The notes under the pieces are model-generated. The model did no database searches and was not told the DNA's origin. It saw nothing but the letters and a program-made list of their open reading frames with translations. This document shows positions 31,533 through 40,678 of a stretch of DNA of 64,000 bases, in pieces (position 1 is the first letter of the stretch; each line of letters opens with the position of its first letter). The translations under genes were made by a program, and so were the position numbers. Origin of the DNA: Saccharomycopsis crataegensis (Eukaryota; Ascomycota; Saccharomycetes; Ascoideales; Saccharomycopsidaceae); assembly GCF_037102585.1 (NCBI RefSeq), contig NW_027043830.1, positions 496,001 through 560,000 on the forward strand. Reading direction: 5' to 3'.

Positions 31533-33599
31533 ATGTCTCCCTACAGCAGCGACGACGACAACGATGACTACTCCCACAGGGAAAGTATCTTCAGTGAAAA
31601 GCCCTCCACCGCCTCTACCAGACCTTCCACCGTCCCCTCAAATTACTCATCATCCTCAAACCCTGCCTCCAAGATCGGAAGAGCTTTAAGAACCACCCAC
31701 AAGGAAAACCTTCAACAAGACACTTACAATTTGAAAATCACCTCAGAATCTTTGACCCAGTATTTGGACCAGTTTGACTCAAAGACCCCTATCTTGATTT
31801 CCGAAGCCCTCAACAAATTCGAACCGCCTTTACACCCAAAAGATTTCTTCTCAAATGTCAACAGACCATACATTAACAACATCGTTCGCGTTATATTGAC
31901 CCTTGTCGATAACATATTGGCCAATAACGACACTTACAAAACCTCAAGATTCATGGTTTTGAAGAGCTTCCACCAATTCTCACTTCGATGCAATCTTTCA
32001 ACATCATCACAAACTGGTCATTCATCCAATGCTTCAAGTAATAATGACACTAATTGGGACCTTAATAACTTGGCAGTTCCCGAACCAACGAATTTCTGTT
32101 TGGTTGAGGAAGGTGATACTAAAATTTCTGAAATCTTAAATGTCATTGCCAACACAGATTCCTCGATCGTTGCTGATCAAGAAGGTTCGTTTCTCGCCCC
32201 AGTTTGCCGGGGGATTTCTGAAGATCTATCCATCCCAACAATCATTTGTGGGTTCCCAAGGCCGCAAGCAGAACACTACGAACAAGTCAAACAACTTTGC
32301 TCAACTTTTACAGATATTCATTTCGTGGTTCAAAAGAATTATATAAAAACATGTGCCATGCCGACTCTGATGGCCCAACAGCAACAACAACAGCAAATGA
32401 ACAGTTCTGGATCGTCTCCATTTATGGAAAATACCAGCAATTTTGGTGGAATAATACCACCTTTTAGAATCCCTCAAGATCCTAGCAATATTCCTATCTC
32501 ATTATCCATCGCCGCAAACTCTAGTAGCAAACTTTCCGGAACATTGGGAGGTTACATATATCCAAAGATAGACGTTAAAAAGAACAATTTCTTAGCCGAC
32601 GATGCAAAGGCAACTTATGCCATGACATGTGCCCACGTCTGTATCGATGATTCGGCTTCCCATCCTTACGTTTCCGTTCCATCACCAGTATTAATCAAAT
32701 TATACAAAGAGGCACTTGCCAATGAGCGAAACAAATATCCAGATTACTCCCAGGAATTCAAAGGGTATCATCAGGCGTTGAGCTATTTGGAACAGAAATT
32801 CCCTCCAATAACCAACAGCAATGCAAATGTCGCGGGTACTTTTGGCCGTGTCATTTTTGGAGAACGGTCGATCGTTAAAGGTAGATTATCCGATATTGCC
32901 ATTATAAAGTGTAATCCCAACGTGAACTGTATGAATCATTTGGGCACAGATTTCCCGTTCAGTCAATACGACCCAGCGTTGTTATTTGGCAATTTGCAAA
33001 TCAAGAAAGTGATTAGTAAAATCAAGCCAGGGTCATCAGTATTCAAATTTGGCAGCACCACAAAATTCACCACTGGGAAGCTAAATAAGCCGAAATTAGT
33101 GTATTGGGCAGATAATAGTATTCAGTCCAGTGAGTTTGTTATTGCCAGTGATCGTCCAGGGTTCGCCTCCGGTGGTGATTCCGGATCGTGGATCTTGCAA
33201 AAATTGGAGGACTTTGAATCCGCACAAGATCCACAGCCTAGTCAACCTAATCAACCAAGACAACTGGGTCTTGGTACAATTTATGAAGCTTCAAATAGCT
33301 CTAATTCAAGTACCAGAAACTCCTCTGGTGAGGAGGTGCAGTCAGGTCTCGGGGTGGTTGGAATGTTGCATGCATACGATGGGGAATTTAAGCAATTCGG
33401 GCTCTATTCTCCAATTGTCTTGATTTTAAACAGATTACAAGAATTGACTAAGGTCCCATGGGGAGTGGTCGGAGTAATGGATGAGAAAGATGTTGATGTG
33501 GAAGATGAAAGCAGTGAAGAGGATGATGATGATGATGATGAAGATGAAGATGAAGACGAAGACGAAGATGAGGATGAAGACGAAGATTTTGAAGGATAA
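31533..33599 (+). CDS. SSY5: Ssy5 endoprotease of the SPS amino acid sensor
   Basis: Chymotrypsin-like serine protease that, when external amino acids are sensed by Ssy1, cleaves the N-terminal regulatory segments of Stp1 and Stp2 so that they enter the nucleus. 688 residues (699 in S. cerevisiae). The inhibitory prodomain occupies about residues 1-325. The catalytic half has the triad His in AMTCAHVC (about 366), Asp in SDIAII (about 453) and Ser in GGDSGSW (about 549). The prodomain-protease junction is probably near SIAANSSSKLSG (about 325-336), where Ssy5 cuts itself in S. cerevisiae; this placement is inference. The C-terminus carries an unusual run of about 35 Asp/Glu encoded by GATGAA repeats (33513-33590). 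Confidence 0.95.
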   Translation: MSPYSSDDDNDDYSHRESIFSEKPSTASTRPSTVPSNYSSSSNPASKIGRALRTTHKENLQQDTYNLKITSESLTQYLDQFDSKTPILISEALNKFEPPLHPKDFFSNVNRPYINNIVRVILTLVDNILANNDTYKTSRFMVLKSFHQFSLRCNLSTSSQTGHSSNASSNNDTNWDLNNLAVPEPTNFCLVEEGDTKISEILNVIANTDSSIVADQEGSFLAPVCRGISEDLSIPTIICGFPRPQAEHYEQVKQLCSTFTDIHFVVQKNYIKTCAMPTLMAQQQQQQQMNSSGSSPFMENTSNFGGIIPPFRIPQDPSNIPISLSIAANSSSKLSGTLGGYIYPKIDVKKNNFLADDAKATYAMTCAHVCIDDSASHPYVSVPSPVLIKLYKEALANERNKYPDYSQEFKGYHQALSYLEQKFPPITNSNANVAGTFGRVIFGERSIVKGRLSDIAIIKCNPNVNCMNHLGTDFPFSQYDPALLFGNLQIKKVISKIKPGSSVFKFGSTTKFTTGKLNKPKLVYWADNSIQSSEFVIASDRPGFASGGDSGSWILQKLEDFESAQDPQPSQPNQPRQLGLGTIYEASNSSNSSTRNSSGEEVQSGLGVVGMLHAYDGEFKQFGLYSPIVLILNRLQELTKVPWGVVGVMDEKDVDVEDESSEEDDDDDDEDEDEDEDEDEDEDEDFEG

Positions 33600-34061
33600 T
33601 ATAGAATATGGGTGAAGAGCACCTTGTTTTCTTGTTATATCAGAATTAATCTGTATATTATATTTTTGTTTCATTTTTTTTTGTGTTGTGTTGCTAGAAG
33701 ATATTTTAGTTTGTTTTTGGTTTTATGTTACTAGAAGATATTTTACTTTTTATACCTCATTTCTTATTTTTTTTTTTTTTTTTTTTATTTATTTATTTAT
33801 CGGTTTTTCCAGAATATTTCAATGGGACGAATTTTGCAAGTTGATTAGACTAAATATTTGCTCTAAGAGAAGAATGTGTTGCGATCATTTACATATATGT
33901 AAAGGTTATATACATATGATTCCATGTAACATTTGACATGACTAAAACGTGATGATGCACAAATGTTGAAGAAAAATAAAATAAAAAAATGGAAAACTGC
34001 AAGAACAAAAAAAAAGCACAATAATCTCTTGAGAATCAGTATCCGCGAACAACAATCCAAA
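33600..34061. other. SSY5-MIX14 spacer
   Basis: 462 bases. It contains a duplicated phrase (CTAGAAGATATTTTA near 33695 and 33730) and a long poly(T) tract with TTTA repeats at about 33769-33800. The 3' part is A-rich and serves as the MIX14 leader. Confidence 0.4.
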
Positions 34062-34449
34062 ATGTCAGGTGCCTTAGACCAACTATTGTTAGAAGATGTA
34101 TGTTAAATAACGGCAGCGTGGAGTTCACAACATTTCCCAGTTTTCGCAACTAACATTTCTACAAAAGATTGCAAAATTTTGCCCGGAGAAATTCTTGGGG
34201 TACAACAAATGTATGATGGAAAACCGTTCAGACCGAAGCAAGTGTGCCCAGGTCCAGCAAGAATTGTCGGTTTGTATCAAGACAGGGGTTCCATCTTTTC
34301 AAAGAATCCAAACTGATTGTGTCAGTAAACTTAAAGGCTACGAAGACTGTTTGAGAAAGAATGCAAATGATAGACCAACCGACAAGTGCTTTGAAAATTT
34401 ACAAGATTTGAGAAAGTGCGCAACTGGGGCCATAAATATTAAAGAATAA
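34062..34449 (+). CDS. MIX14: Twin CX9C protein of the mitochondrial intermembrane space (Mix14/CHCHD5-like), two exons
   Basis: Small cysteine-motif protein of the Mia40 import pathway. Exon 1 is 34062-34097 (12 residues, MSGALDQLLLED) and exon 2 is 34168-34449, giving 105 residues. Four CX9C motifs are present: C17-C27, C38-C48, C63-C73 and C86-C96, that is two CHCH hairpins, the double arrangement typical of CHCHD5 and yeast Mix14 (Mic14). The molecular role of the family is poorly defined; loss of the S. cerevisiae gene affects respiration mildly. Without the intron the first Cys would lack a start codon in frame. Confidence 0.85.
34098..34167 (+). other. MIX14 intron
   Basis: 70-base phase-0 intron: donor GTATGT at 34098, branch-like AACTAAC at 34148-34154, acceptor AAAAG at 34167. 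The acceptor is preceded by A rather than C or T, slightly unusual for yeast, but no closer YAG fits the frame. Confidence 0.85.
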
Positions 34450-35346
34450 ATTATTTATAATGTGGGTTAGATGCCTGGTCAATTTTTGGGTGATTACTGT
34501 GGAAGTGCGTGCGTGGGATTGATGTCAAAGAATTATACAAATCTTTGATGCTCTATATTCAAGAAAATCTTTAAAGTATGCCATCATTTGAAATGGTATA
34601 CAGAAAGAAGATTGTACTTAGGAATAGAAATACCTATACTGATAACTGCCCCGATTAAATGGCTATTCATACAAACGCCTGAGACTTTTCAATCTGAAAA
34701 TTATAGCTTAATAGACAATCAACAGCCATTCTGTATATAAACTGGAAATAACAATGATAATAAAATTGACATATCATTAAAATGAAGGAAAAATAAGAAG
34801 ATGCAAGTGATTTTTTAGGATACAAGAAAACCAATGGGCATTCTTTTATGTTATATTCCAACATGCATAGAAATTCGTACATTGCAAATTTGTAAAAAAT
34901 ACTGAATAAAGTTCTAAAAGAAAAGAACAAAAAAATTGCACACGATACATGATGATTTATTTATAACTGGACATCCCATTATATGATCTTATACTGAAGT
35001 ATTTAATTAGGGTAATTGTAAGGTGCGCTATTTTGTATCGCCGATTTTAGTTGATCCCACCAATAAGAAGTGCATACTATATCATTTCAATTATTCATAT
35101 TAACCAAAAGTCAAACTCTTAATACAGATGTATAACCTCCAATTCCCATATATAAAAGGGGTTGTTTACATGTATTTATCATTAGTGTAATTTATCACTT
35201 TATCACCATTTAGACGTTAGAAATCACTGGCTCATTAGCATTCTAGGGTGTAATACCCCATATACATATGTAGATCTCGTAAACGCTTGCTTGTCTGTTA
35301 ATGTTCTCTCGCAAGAATACTTTTAAATCTTATATTTCATAGTTAC

Positions 35347-35387
35347 CAGAGCAATGTAATGTACTCATTACTCATTACATTGCTCTG
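35347..35387. repeat. Perfect 15-bp inverted repeat
   Basis: Left arm CAGAGCAATGTAATG (35347-35361), 11-base loop, right arm CATTACATTGCTCTG (35373-35387), exactly complementary. It could form a hairpin or cruciform. It is not followed by a T-run and lies about 900 bases beyond MIX14, so a simple gene-end role is doubtful. Confidence 0.85.
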
Positions 35388-35415
35388 ATAAATTTTCTTG
35401 TGTTGTAAAGCCTCT

Positions 35416-35943
35416 ATGGTAGAAGATTGTGATATCGCTCTAATGATGGATAAGATACTTCGTGCTGATACTTTATTTAACCTGTCAGATCATTTCAGTA
35501 ATGAGTTTTCAAGGACCCATTCTATCATTGATGTTACTCGATTGAGGAGCGAATTGCTTGATAGTGATGGAGTCCAACGAGAATGCAGCTAATTTTCACC
35601 ACCACATATTCCGGATTTCGATCCCTTCAAGCTTAATAAGAACTATACAATTTTTTCTAATTTATACACAGATAAAACTTCTATTTTTGATAATTTCAAA
35701 ACGACGTTTTCCTGTTTAATACGAATTGATATCAGAACGGAATTAAAAGGAAAACTAATAAATTCTTTAACATTATACCCCCGATTGATGCGCTGCATAA
35801 TAAGCCAATCACGTGACGGAAGTGAGATTTCTCTAAAAGTCCACCAAAAACATGGCGTCAAACACAACATGAAAGGAAACACTATTCGCTACAAAAAAAA
35901 AAGTGAAAAACAGAAAGAGAGAGAAGCAATAGTACACCGATAA
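35416..35943 (+). pseudogene. Open stretch broken by one stop, possible gene remnant
   Basis: An ATG at 35416 opens 58 codons to a TAA at 35590-35592; the same frame then stays open for 116 more codons to a TAA at 35941-35943. This is long for such AT-rich DNA. The translation after the stop includes HIPDFDPFKLNKNY. No family is recognised. The last 150 bases overlap the TRAPPC11 promoter region with its CACGTG box, so at least the end is probably not coding. A decayed gene, or chance, are both open. Confidence 0.2.
35809..35816. promoter_or_regulatory. TCACGTGA palindrome, Cbf1-type
   Basis: Full 8-base palindrome about 140 bases before the TRAPPC11 ATG, matching the preferred Cbf1 (CDE I-like, RTCACGTG) sequence. 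Motif match only. Confidence 0.5.
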
Positions 35944-35956
35944 AACTCTTGCGAAC

Positions 35957-38900
35957 ATGGAGCATTACCCAGAATACTATGTGTCGCAGCTGGCCCCATT
36001 GGTTGTTATCCAGGGCTTGGGAAAAGAGGCGCCACAAAACACGTCTTCTCATAGATCAACGCCGATGGATTCGTACAAATTGAAGAATCGGACAGAATCC
36101 CATCCGTCATTAGGAGAAAGCAATTCCGAAAAGCTTGAAAGGATTCTTCCAGAGGTCTCAACCGAGTTTTCCAGCCAATTGATCAATCTTTTCAGACGTC
36201 ATGATATAAGTGACGATGTTTGGTGCAGTCAGTTCACTAAAACCAGTTATAACAGCAATACCCTTGTATATAAATTCAGATTTGTCGATGTCAAATTTAG
36301 ACTCCCGAATATTGCCCAGCTACCAGAAACCCCGGTAGTGAAGCAATTGCCGCTTGTGTCGGCTGAGAAGTCCATATTATCACCGTTCAATCCGAACTCT
36401 GCGATTTACCCCCAAGGGATTTTAGATGATCATTGGTTAATAAAATATAAAGAACTAGTACCTTCGGTGTTTATATCAGTTCATAGAATTGTTGCAGAAA
36501 AGGATCAATCAAATGATGATCCAGATTATTTCACCAAATTAGATATGGGGTTATCTAAGGAAATCACCACCCTCAAGAATCAGACTCAAAATCGGGGAAT
36601 CAGGTTCCTTGAAATTATCGTATCAGACCAATCCAATTCGACTAATCCTGAACTCAGTGACCGTATAAACAACATTAGAAACATCACTGGCTTGGCGCCG
36701 CGCACCGGATTATTGTTCTTACCTGCTGGTTCTGGTAAAGAATACAACATTTTTGTCGAGGCAGTGCTTCATTTAATCAGACCGTGGTGTTTTGATTATT
36801 ATATCAATTTGGAAAAGAAATTCAGAAGAAAAAGAGTTAATCCTCCAACAACCCAGTTATCAAAATCAATAACTTTGTCGGAAACCCACGACAACTCTGG
36901 AAAGATCACAGGTTATAGTTTAGATCAATGGGATGCTAGATACTCACTGAAATTGGCATTGACCAACTTATTTCATCAAAATAATGAAATGTCTGTCAAG
37001 CATCTTGAATCGGCATATGAATCTTTAACATTGCTTGCTGGGGATATTCCCTTGGCCGCATGTTATAATGATGAAAGTGCAGTTTTACTTTGGCACCAAA
37101 CAAGACAACTATTGGATATTCTCACCATAAATATTGTTAGGGAGTATTTGTACTTGGAATTGGCAAATAAGGCCTATAGGAGATTTGACAACCACCTTCT
37201 GAATGTGATGTCGATAATTAAAAAGAAAAGCATTGATTCAAAATCATATGCTGCATACAATTGGTTATCTATCCAATTTGAATGGTTTGGTGAGCTTTGC
37301 GTCATGGCTGATGAATATATTGTCCCAGTTGACAAGCCACTACTCAATGATTTCAATTTTGGAGCTCTGGCAATGCCTCAACCAGGATATGTTTTCCTTC
37401 AATCAGTGAACTTTTCACGAATCGCTAAGGGGAAAACTGAATCCATGGCATTAGCAAATAAAATAATTGATAAACCGATTAAGGAAAAACTTATTCTTCT
37501 GGAAAAAGATGCAAAAGCGTTCCTAGAAACTAAAGATATATCCAAGAATGTTGTGCTCAAATACGATGATGGTGCTTTTGAATTTTTTGATTGTTATTTG
37601 AGCCTTCCGGTGGAAAAGCAGGTACATTTCCCATTCCATCAAAAATTGATAGTGCTTCTTCAAAAAGCATCGGTATCATTTATGAAAGCCAAGGCTAATG
37701 ATTTTGAACGCTCGATAAGCTATATCAATTTCCAACTTGGAGAAGAAAATTATTGTCTTGGGAATTCTGAAAAAGCTATTGAGTATTACGAAGAGTGTGT
37801 TGGGTATTATAAGCAAGATAACTGGAGAACTATTCTTGTTTGCATCCTTTACAAGCTCGTTTGCAGTCTTGCAAAAGTAAAAAAATGGAACGCCCTTATC
37901 ATGTACATGCTTGAGTTGGCAATTGTTGATGAAATTTTTTATACTCCGGAGATTAAGAGACTTCTAAACGAAATGGAAATCCAGGACTTACTTAGTTTCG
38001 AAGAAGGAAAGGAGTTACCGTTGATAAATATCTATCCTTTAGATGAAACAATTTTGCCACCCCATCTTTTCACGGGTGTCTTCTTGTTCAAAGATCATAT
38101 TTTGCCCTTGTCAAAAACTTGTCAAATGCAATTGAGTTTGAAAAATTTGATGAATTCGTTAGTGCTCGTGAATTTGAATTTGGAATCGATTGTTATAGAC
38201 TTTGAGGGCTATTTGAAGCCAATTGTTTTGAGACACGATGAATCTAAAGAGGATCTAAAGTTGAATGATTTGAAGGAAGAAGATTTTGCTAACGAGTTTG
38301 ATGAAAATATGGATAAGGATGTTCTTGTTGGTAATACTAATTTGTCATTTCAATCGCAAGAACACAAGGTTTTCCAGTTCTCACAACTTGCTAGCAAGAT
38401 CGCCAATAATTCCGTGAGTTCTATTGTGCTCAATCTTGCCCATCAGAAGTTCAAATTGAAATACTATTTGCCGACAATCCCTCATTTAGCGGATGATGGG
38501 TTTTTGGATAGCAAAAATAATCTGGCTAAAGTCACCCCACATAGCGTGGATGTTAATCTGAATTATTATGTTAACAGATTACCAAAAACCAATTTCTTTT
38601 GGATCAGAGGAGCCACTATGAAAAAAACCATTGTGAGCACCCCCAACCCATATGAATTCATTACCATTCCAAGAAGACCGGAAACCCAGATTTCCGTGGA
38701 GAATCCTACCAGTGCTCATAGTAATGAAATTTACGAGTTGAAACTTGTGATAGATAATAATGACAAAGAAGATATCGGGATGATTTTCCGGCCGCTTGTC
38801 AAGATGTATGATACCAAATCTTTGGCTCGTCCTAGTTCGAGAGTATCGCTGACGGTTACTTCACCGCGTAACAGTCTTGATCTCAGAGACAGACTGCCTG

Positions 38901-40042
38901 GGGACTTGGGTGATAGTATACTTAGCCAAGCGGCGGTTGCTACTGATAAAGGGGTACGAATTATGAAATTGCAATGGGATGCGTTTGATAAATTGGTGGC
39001 AGATGATGATGTGGATGATCGTAAAGATTTGGATTTCCGGTTGAAAAACGTGAAAGCCACAAGCAAAGAGCATCATTCGCTATTCATCAAGGTGCCTAAT
39101 GTTATCCACAAGCATTTTGTCATCAAGATTGAATGCAGTTTTTTCACTGGGGATAATATTGTTAAACAACAGGAATCGGAAGAAGAAATGCGCACCTTGG
39201 GAACCAGGGATACTTTTAGTATTAGAACTCCAATTGCTGCTCCAGTAACTTTTTCATTCGGAGTGTTACCAGAAGTGAGATTCGAAGATATCCCCAACAG
39301 TTTCTTATTTGATTCTACGAACCCATATAACAGTGATAGTATCGTGGCCCACTCAAGAACTTGGTGCGGTAGGCCAGTAATCAAATACTCCAGTAATATC
39401 CCTATTGATATCATCGATATATATTCAGAAGTGGTCACTCCGAACCACGAAGAATTCATTTGTGAAAAGCTTGATTATAATGAAAAATTTGCTCCGGTGA
39501 CTTTAGGCACCGACCATCAACAAATTGTCAAACTGAAACAACTTTTTACCACCAGGAAAAAGAACCTGAAACATCATTCGAACATCCCGGTGCATTTTAA
39601 AGTGATAGTGAAATGGAAACGTCATGGCAATCACGAAGCAGGGATCATTAATACCACCGAGTCGCAAATTTGGAAACTCACTCTCCCATTATTCGAACCA
39701 AGAGTGTTGTTCAACATGACCCCAGTTGACCATGACGAAAAACTGTTCAATTTCCACTATATCATTGAAAACCCCACCCCAAGGATTTTTTCTTTCTCTA
39801 CTTTCATTGAAAGTAATGACAATTTCGAGGTTTCCGGGTACAATAGAGACCTTTCTCAGTTACCGGTGTTACCATTCACCAGACAACCTTTAGAATTCAA
39901 GGCGACGGCAAAGAAACGGGGAACTAAATTGAAGATTCCTGGGTTGAAAGTGTACGATTTGGTGTATAAAGTGACGCTACCAGTATTATTGGCGACCACC
40001 GATGCCCTGGCCGATAGATCGGATATTTATATCCTGGTGTGA
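35957..40042 (+). CDS. TRAPPC11: TRAPPC11-like (foie gras/gryzun) subunit of the TRAPP complex
   Basis: Large tethering-complex subunit (TRAPPIII in animals and filamentous fungi) acting in ER-Golgi traffic and autophagy. 1361 residues. The start MEHYPEYYVSQLAPLVVIQGL and the SPLSP-like segment ending LIKYKELVPSVFISV (about 160-180) resemble TRAPPC11 N-termini. The foie gras domain follows (about 315-560) with LDQWDARYSLKLALTNLF, then TPR-like helices (YINFQLGEENYCLG, AIEYYEECVGYY, about 590-620), and a beta-rich gryzun-type C-terminal half. TRAPPC11 is absent from S. cerevisiae, so its presence is a lineage clue. Trs130 and Trs120 were considered; the foie gras core fits TRAPPC11 better. Confidence 0.8.
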   Translation: MEHYPEYYVSQLAPLVVIQGLGKEAPQNTSSHRSTPMDSYKLKNRTESHPSLGESNSEKLERILPEVSTEFSSQLINLFRRHDISDDVWCSQFTKTSYNSNTLVYKFRFVDVKFRLPNIAQLPETPVVKQLPLVSAEKSILSPFNPNSAIYPQGILDDHWLIKYKELVPSVFISVHRIVAEKDQSNDDPDYFTKLDMGLSKEITTLKNQTQNRGIRFLEIIVSDQSNSTNPELSDRINNIRNITGLAPRTGLLFLPAGSGKEYNIFVEAVLHLIRPWCFDYYINLEKKFRRKRVNPPTTQLSKSITLSETHDNSGKITGYSLDQWDARYSLKLALTNLFHQNNEMSVKHLESAYESLTLLAGDIPLAACYNDESAVLLWHQTRQLLDILTINIVREYLYLELANKAYRRFDNHLLNVMSIIKKKSIDSKSYAAYNWLSIQFEWFGELCVMADEYIVPVDKPLLNDFNFGALAMPQPGYVFLQSVNFSRIAKGKTESMALANKIIDKPIKEKLILLEKDAKAFLETKDISKNVVLKYDDGAFEFFDCYLSLPVEKQVHFPFHQKLIVLLQKASVSFMKAKANDFERSISYINFQLGEENYCLGNSEKAIEYYEECVGYYKQDNWRTILVCILYKLVCSLAKVKKWNALIMYMLELAIVDEIFYTPEIKRLLNEMEIQDLLSFEEGKELPLINIYPLDETILPPHLFTGVFLFKDHILPLSKTCQMQLSLKNLMNSLVLVNLNLESIVIDFEGYLKPIVLRHDESKEDLKLNDLKEEDFANEFDENMDKDVLVGNTNLSFQSQEHKVFQFSQLASKIANNSVSSIVLNLAHQKFKLKYYLPTIPHLADDGFLDSKNNLAKVTPHSVDVNLNYYVNRLPKTNFFWIRGATMKKTIVSTPNPYEFITIPRRPETQISVENPTSAHSNEIYELKLVIDNNDKEDIGMIFRPLVKMYDTKSLARPSSRVSLTVTSPRNSLDLRDRLPGDLGDSILSQAAVATDKGVRIMKLQWDAFDKLVADDDVDDRKDLDFRLKNVKATSKEHHSLFIKVPNVIHKHFVIKIECSFFTGDNIVKQQESEEEMRTLGTRDTFSIRTPIAAPVTFSFGVLPEVRFEDIPNSFLFDSTNPYNSDSIVAHSRTWCGRPVIKYSSNIPIDIIDIYSEVVTPNHEEFICEKLDYNEKFAPVTLGTDHQQIVKLKQLFTTRKKNLKHHSNIPVHFKVIVKWKRHGNHEAGIINTTESQIWKLTLPLFEPRVLFNMTPVDHDEKLFNFHYIIENPTPRIFSFSTFIESNDNFEVSGYNRDLSQLPVLPFTRQPLEFKATAKKRGTKLKIPGLKVYDLVYKVTLPVLLATTDALADRSDIYILV

Positions 40043-40678
40043 TATTTGGTGACCACCATAGCTGAGGAAAGTTATAAATGATGGACAAGAAGTGGACAGA
40101 TGATGGTGATGAAGGATTACGATGTGATATATTAGTGAACTATGACTATTTATTTTTCTTTGAGGTTTCTCAATTTCAAGTTTTTAAAAACTTTAAGACT
40201 TACAGTTAAATTCACAAACATTTATAAACTAGGGAAAATGTCTATTGTAAGGGAAACAAAAAGATAAATTTTGGTATTGTTAAGTAGAGATTTTGAAAAA
40301 AAAAGAACAAAAAGTAAATAGTAAAAAAAAAGTTGATAAAAAAAAAGGAATAGCACTATCAAAGGATGAAAATTATTAGAACCAAAGTAAAACTATAAGA
40401 TTAAAAAGATGTGAGGGGGAAAAAAAACAAAAAAAAAAGACAATAGAAGATAGGATAAACGAATATAAAAAAACAGTGAAAAACAACAATAACAAAACAA
40501 AAAGAAGATGATTGCTTGGCCGATGAAAAGCAAAGAAGTATAATAAATAATAAGAACGGCCACAAGTGGTAAAAACAAAAAAAAAATACCATGTGTTTTT
40601 TTTTCTTTTGACAAGAAAAGGATAAGCATATGTGAAATGATAATCTAGTGCTATAGTTTTCCCCAATTTGAAACTTCT
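40043..40678. other. Convergent spacer TRAPPC11 / VNX1
   Basis: 636 bases, strongly A-rich on the + strand from about 40240 on, with many A-runs of 7-9. The minus-strand open frames here are Phe-rich translations of T-runs and are not credible genes. Confidence 0.4.

Larger units (their letters stand above)
34450..35956. other. Long MIX14-TRAPPC11 gap
   Basis: 1507 bases with no recognised gene. Contents: AT-rich DNA with short non-coding-looking frames (34450-35100); a TATATAAAAGGGG TATA-like stretch (about 35150); a perfect 15-bp inverted repeat (35347-35387); a forward open stretch interrupted by one TAA (35416-35943); and a TCACGTGA site at 35809-35816 that probably belongs to the TRAPPC11 promoter. 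I could not show LTR ends or a primer-binding site, so a transposon remnant is not claimed. Confidence 0.45.

Noticed and set aside
35130-35400. Solo LTR of a Ty-like element, suggested by a TATA-like stretch, an AT-rich body and the hairpin
   Set aside because: No TG...CA ends, no target-site duplication and no primer-binding site could be shown.
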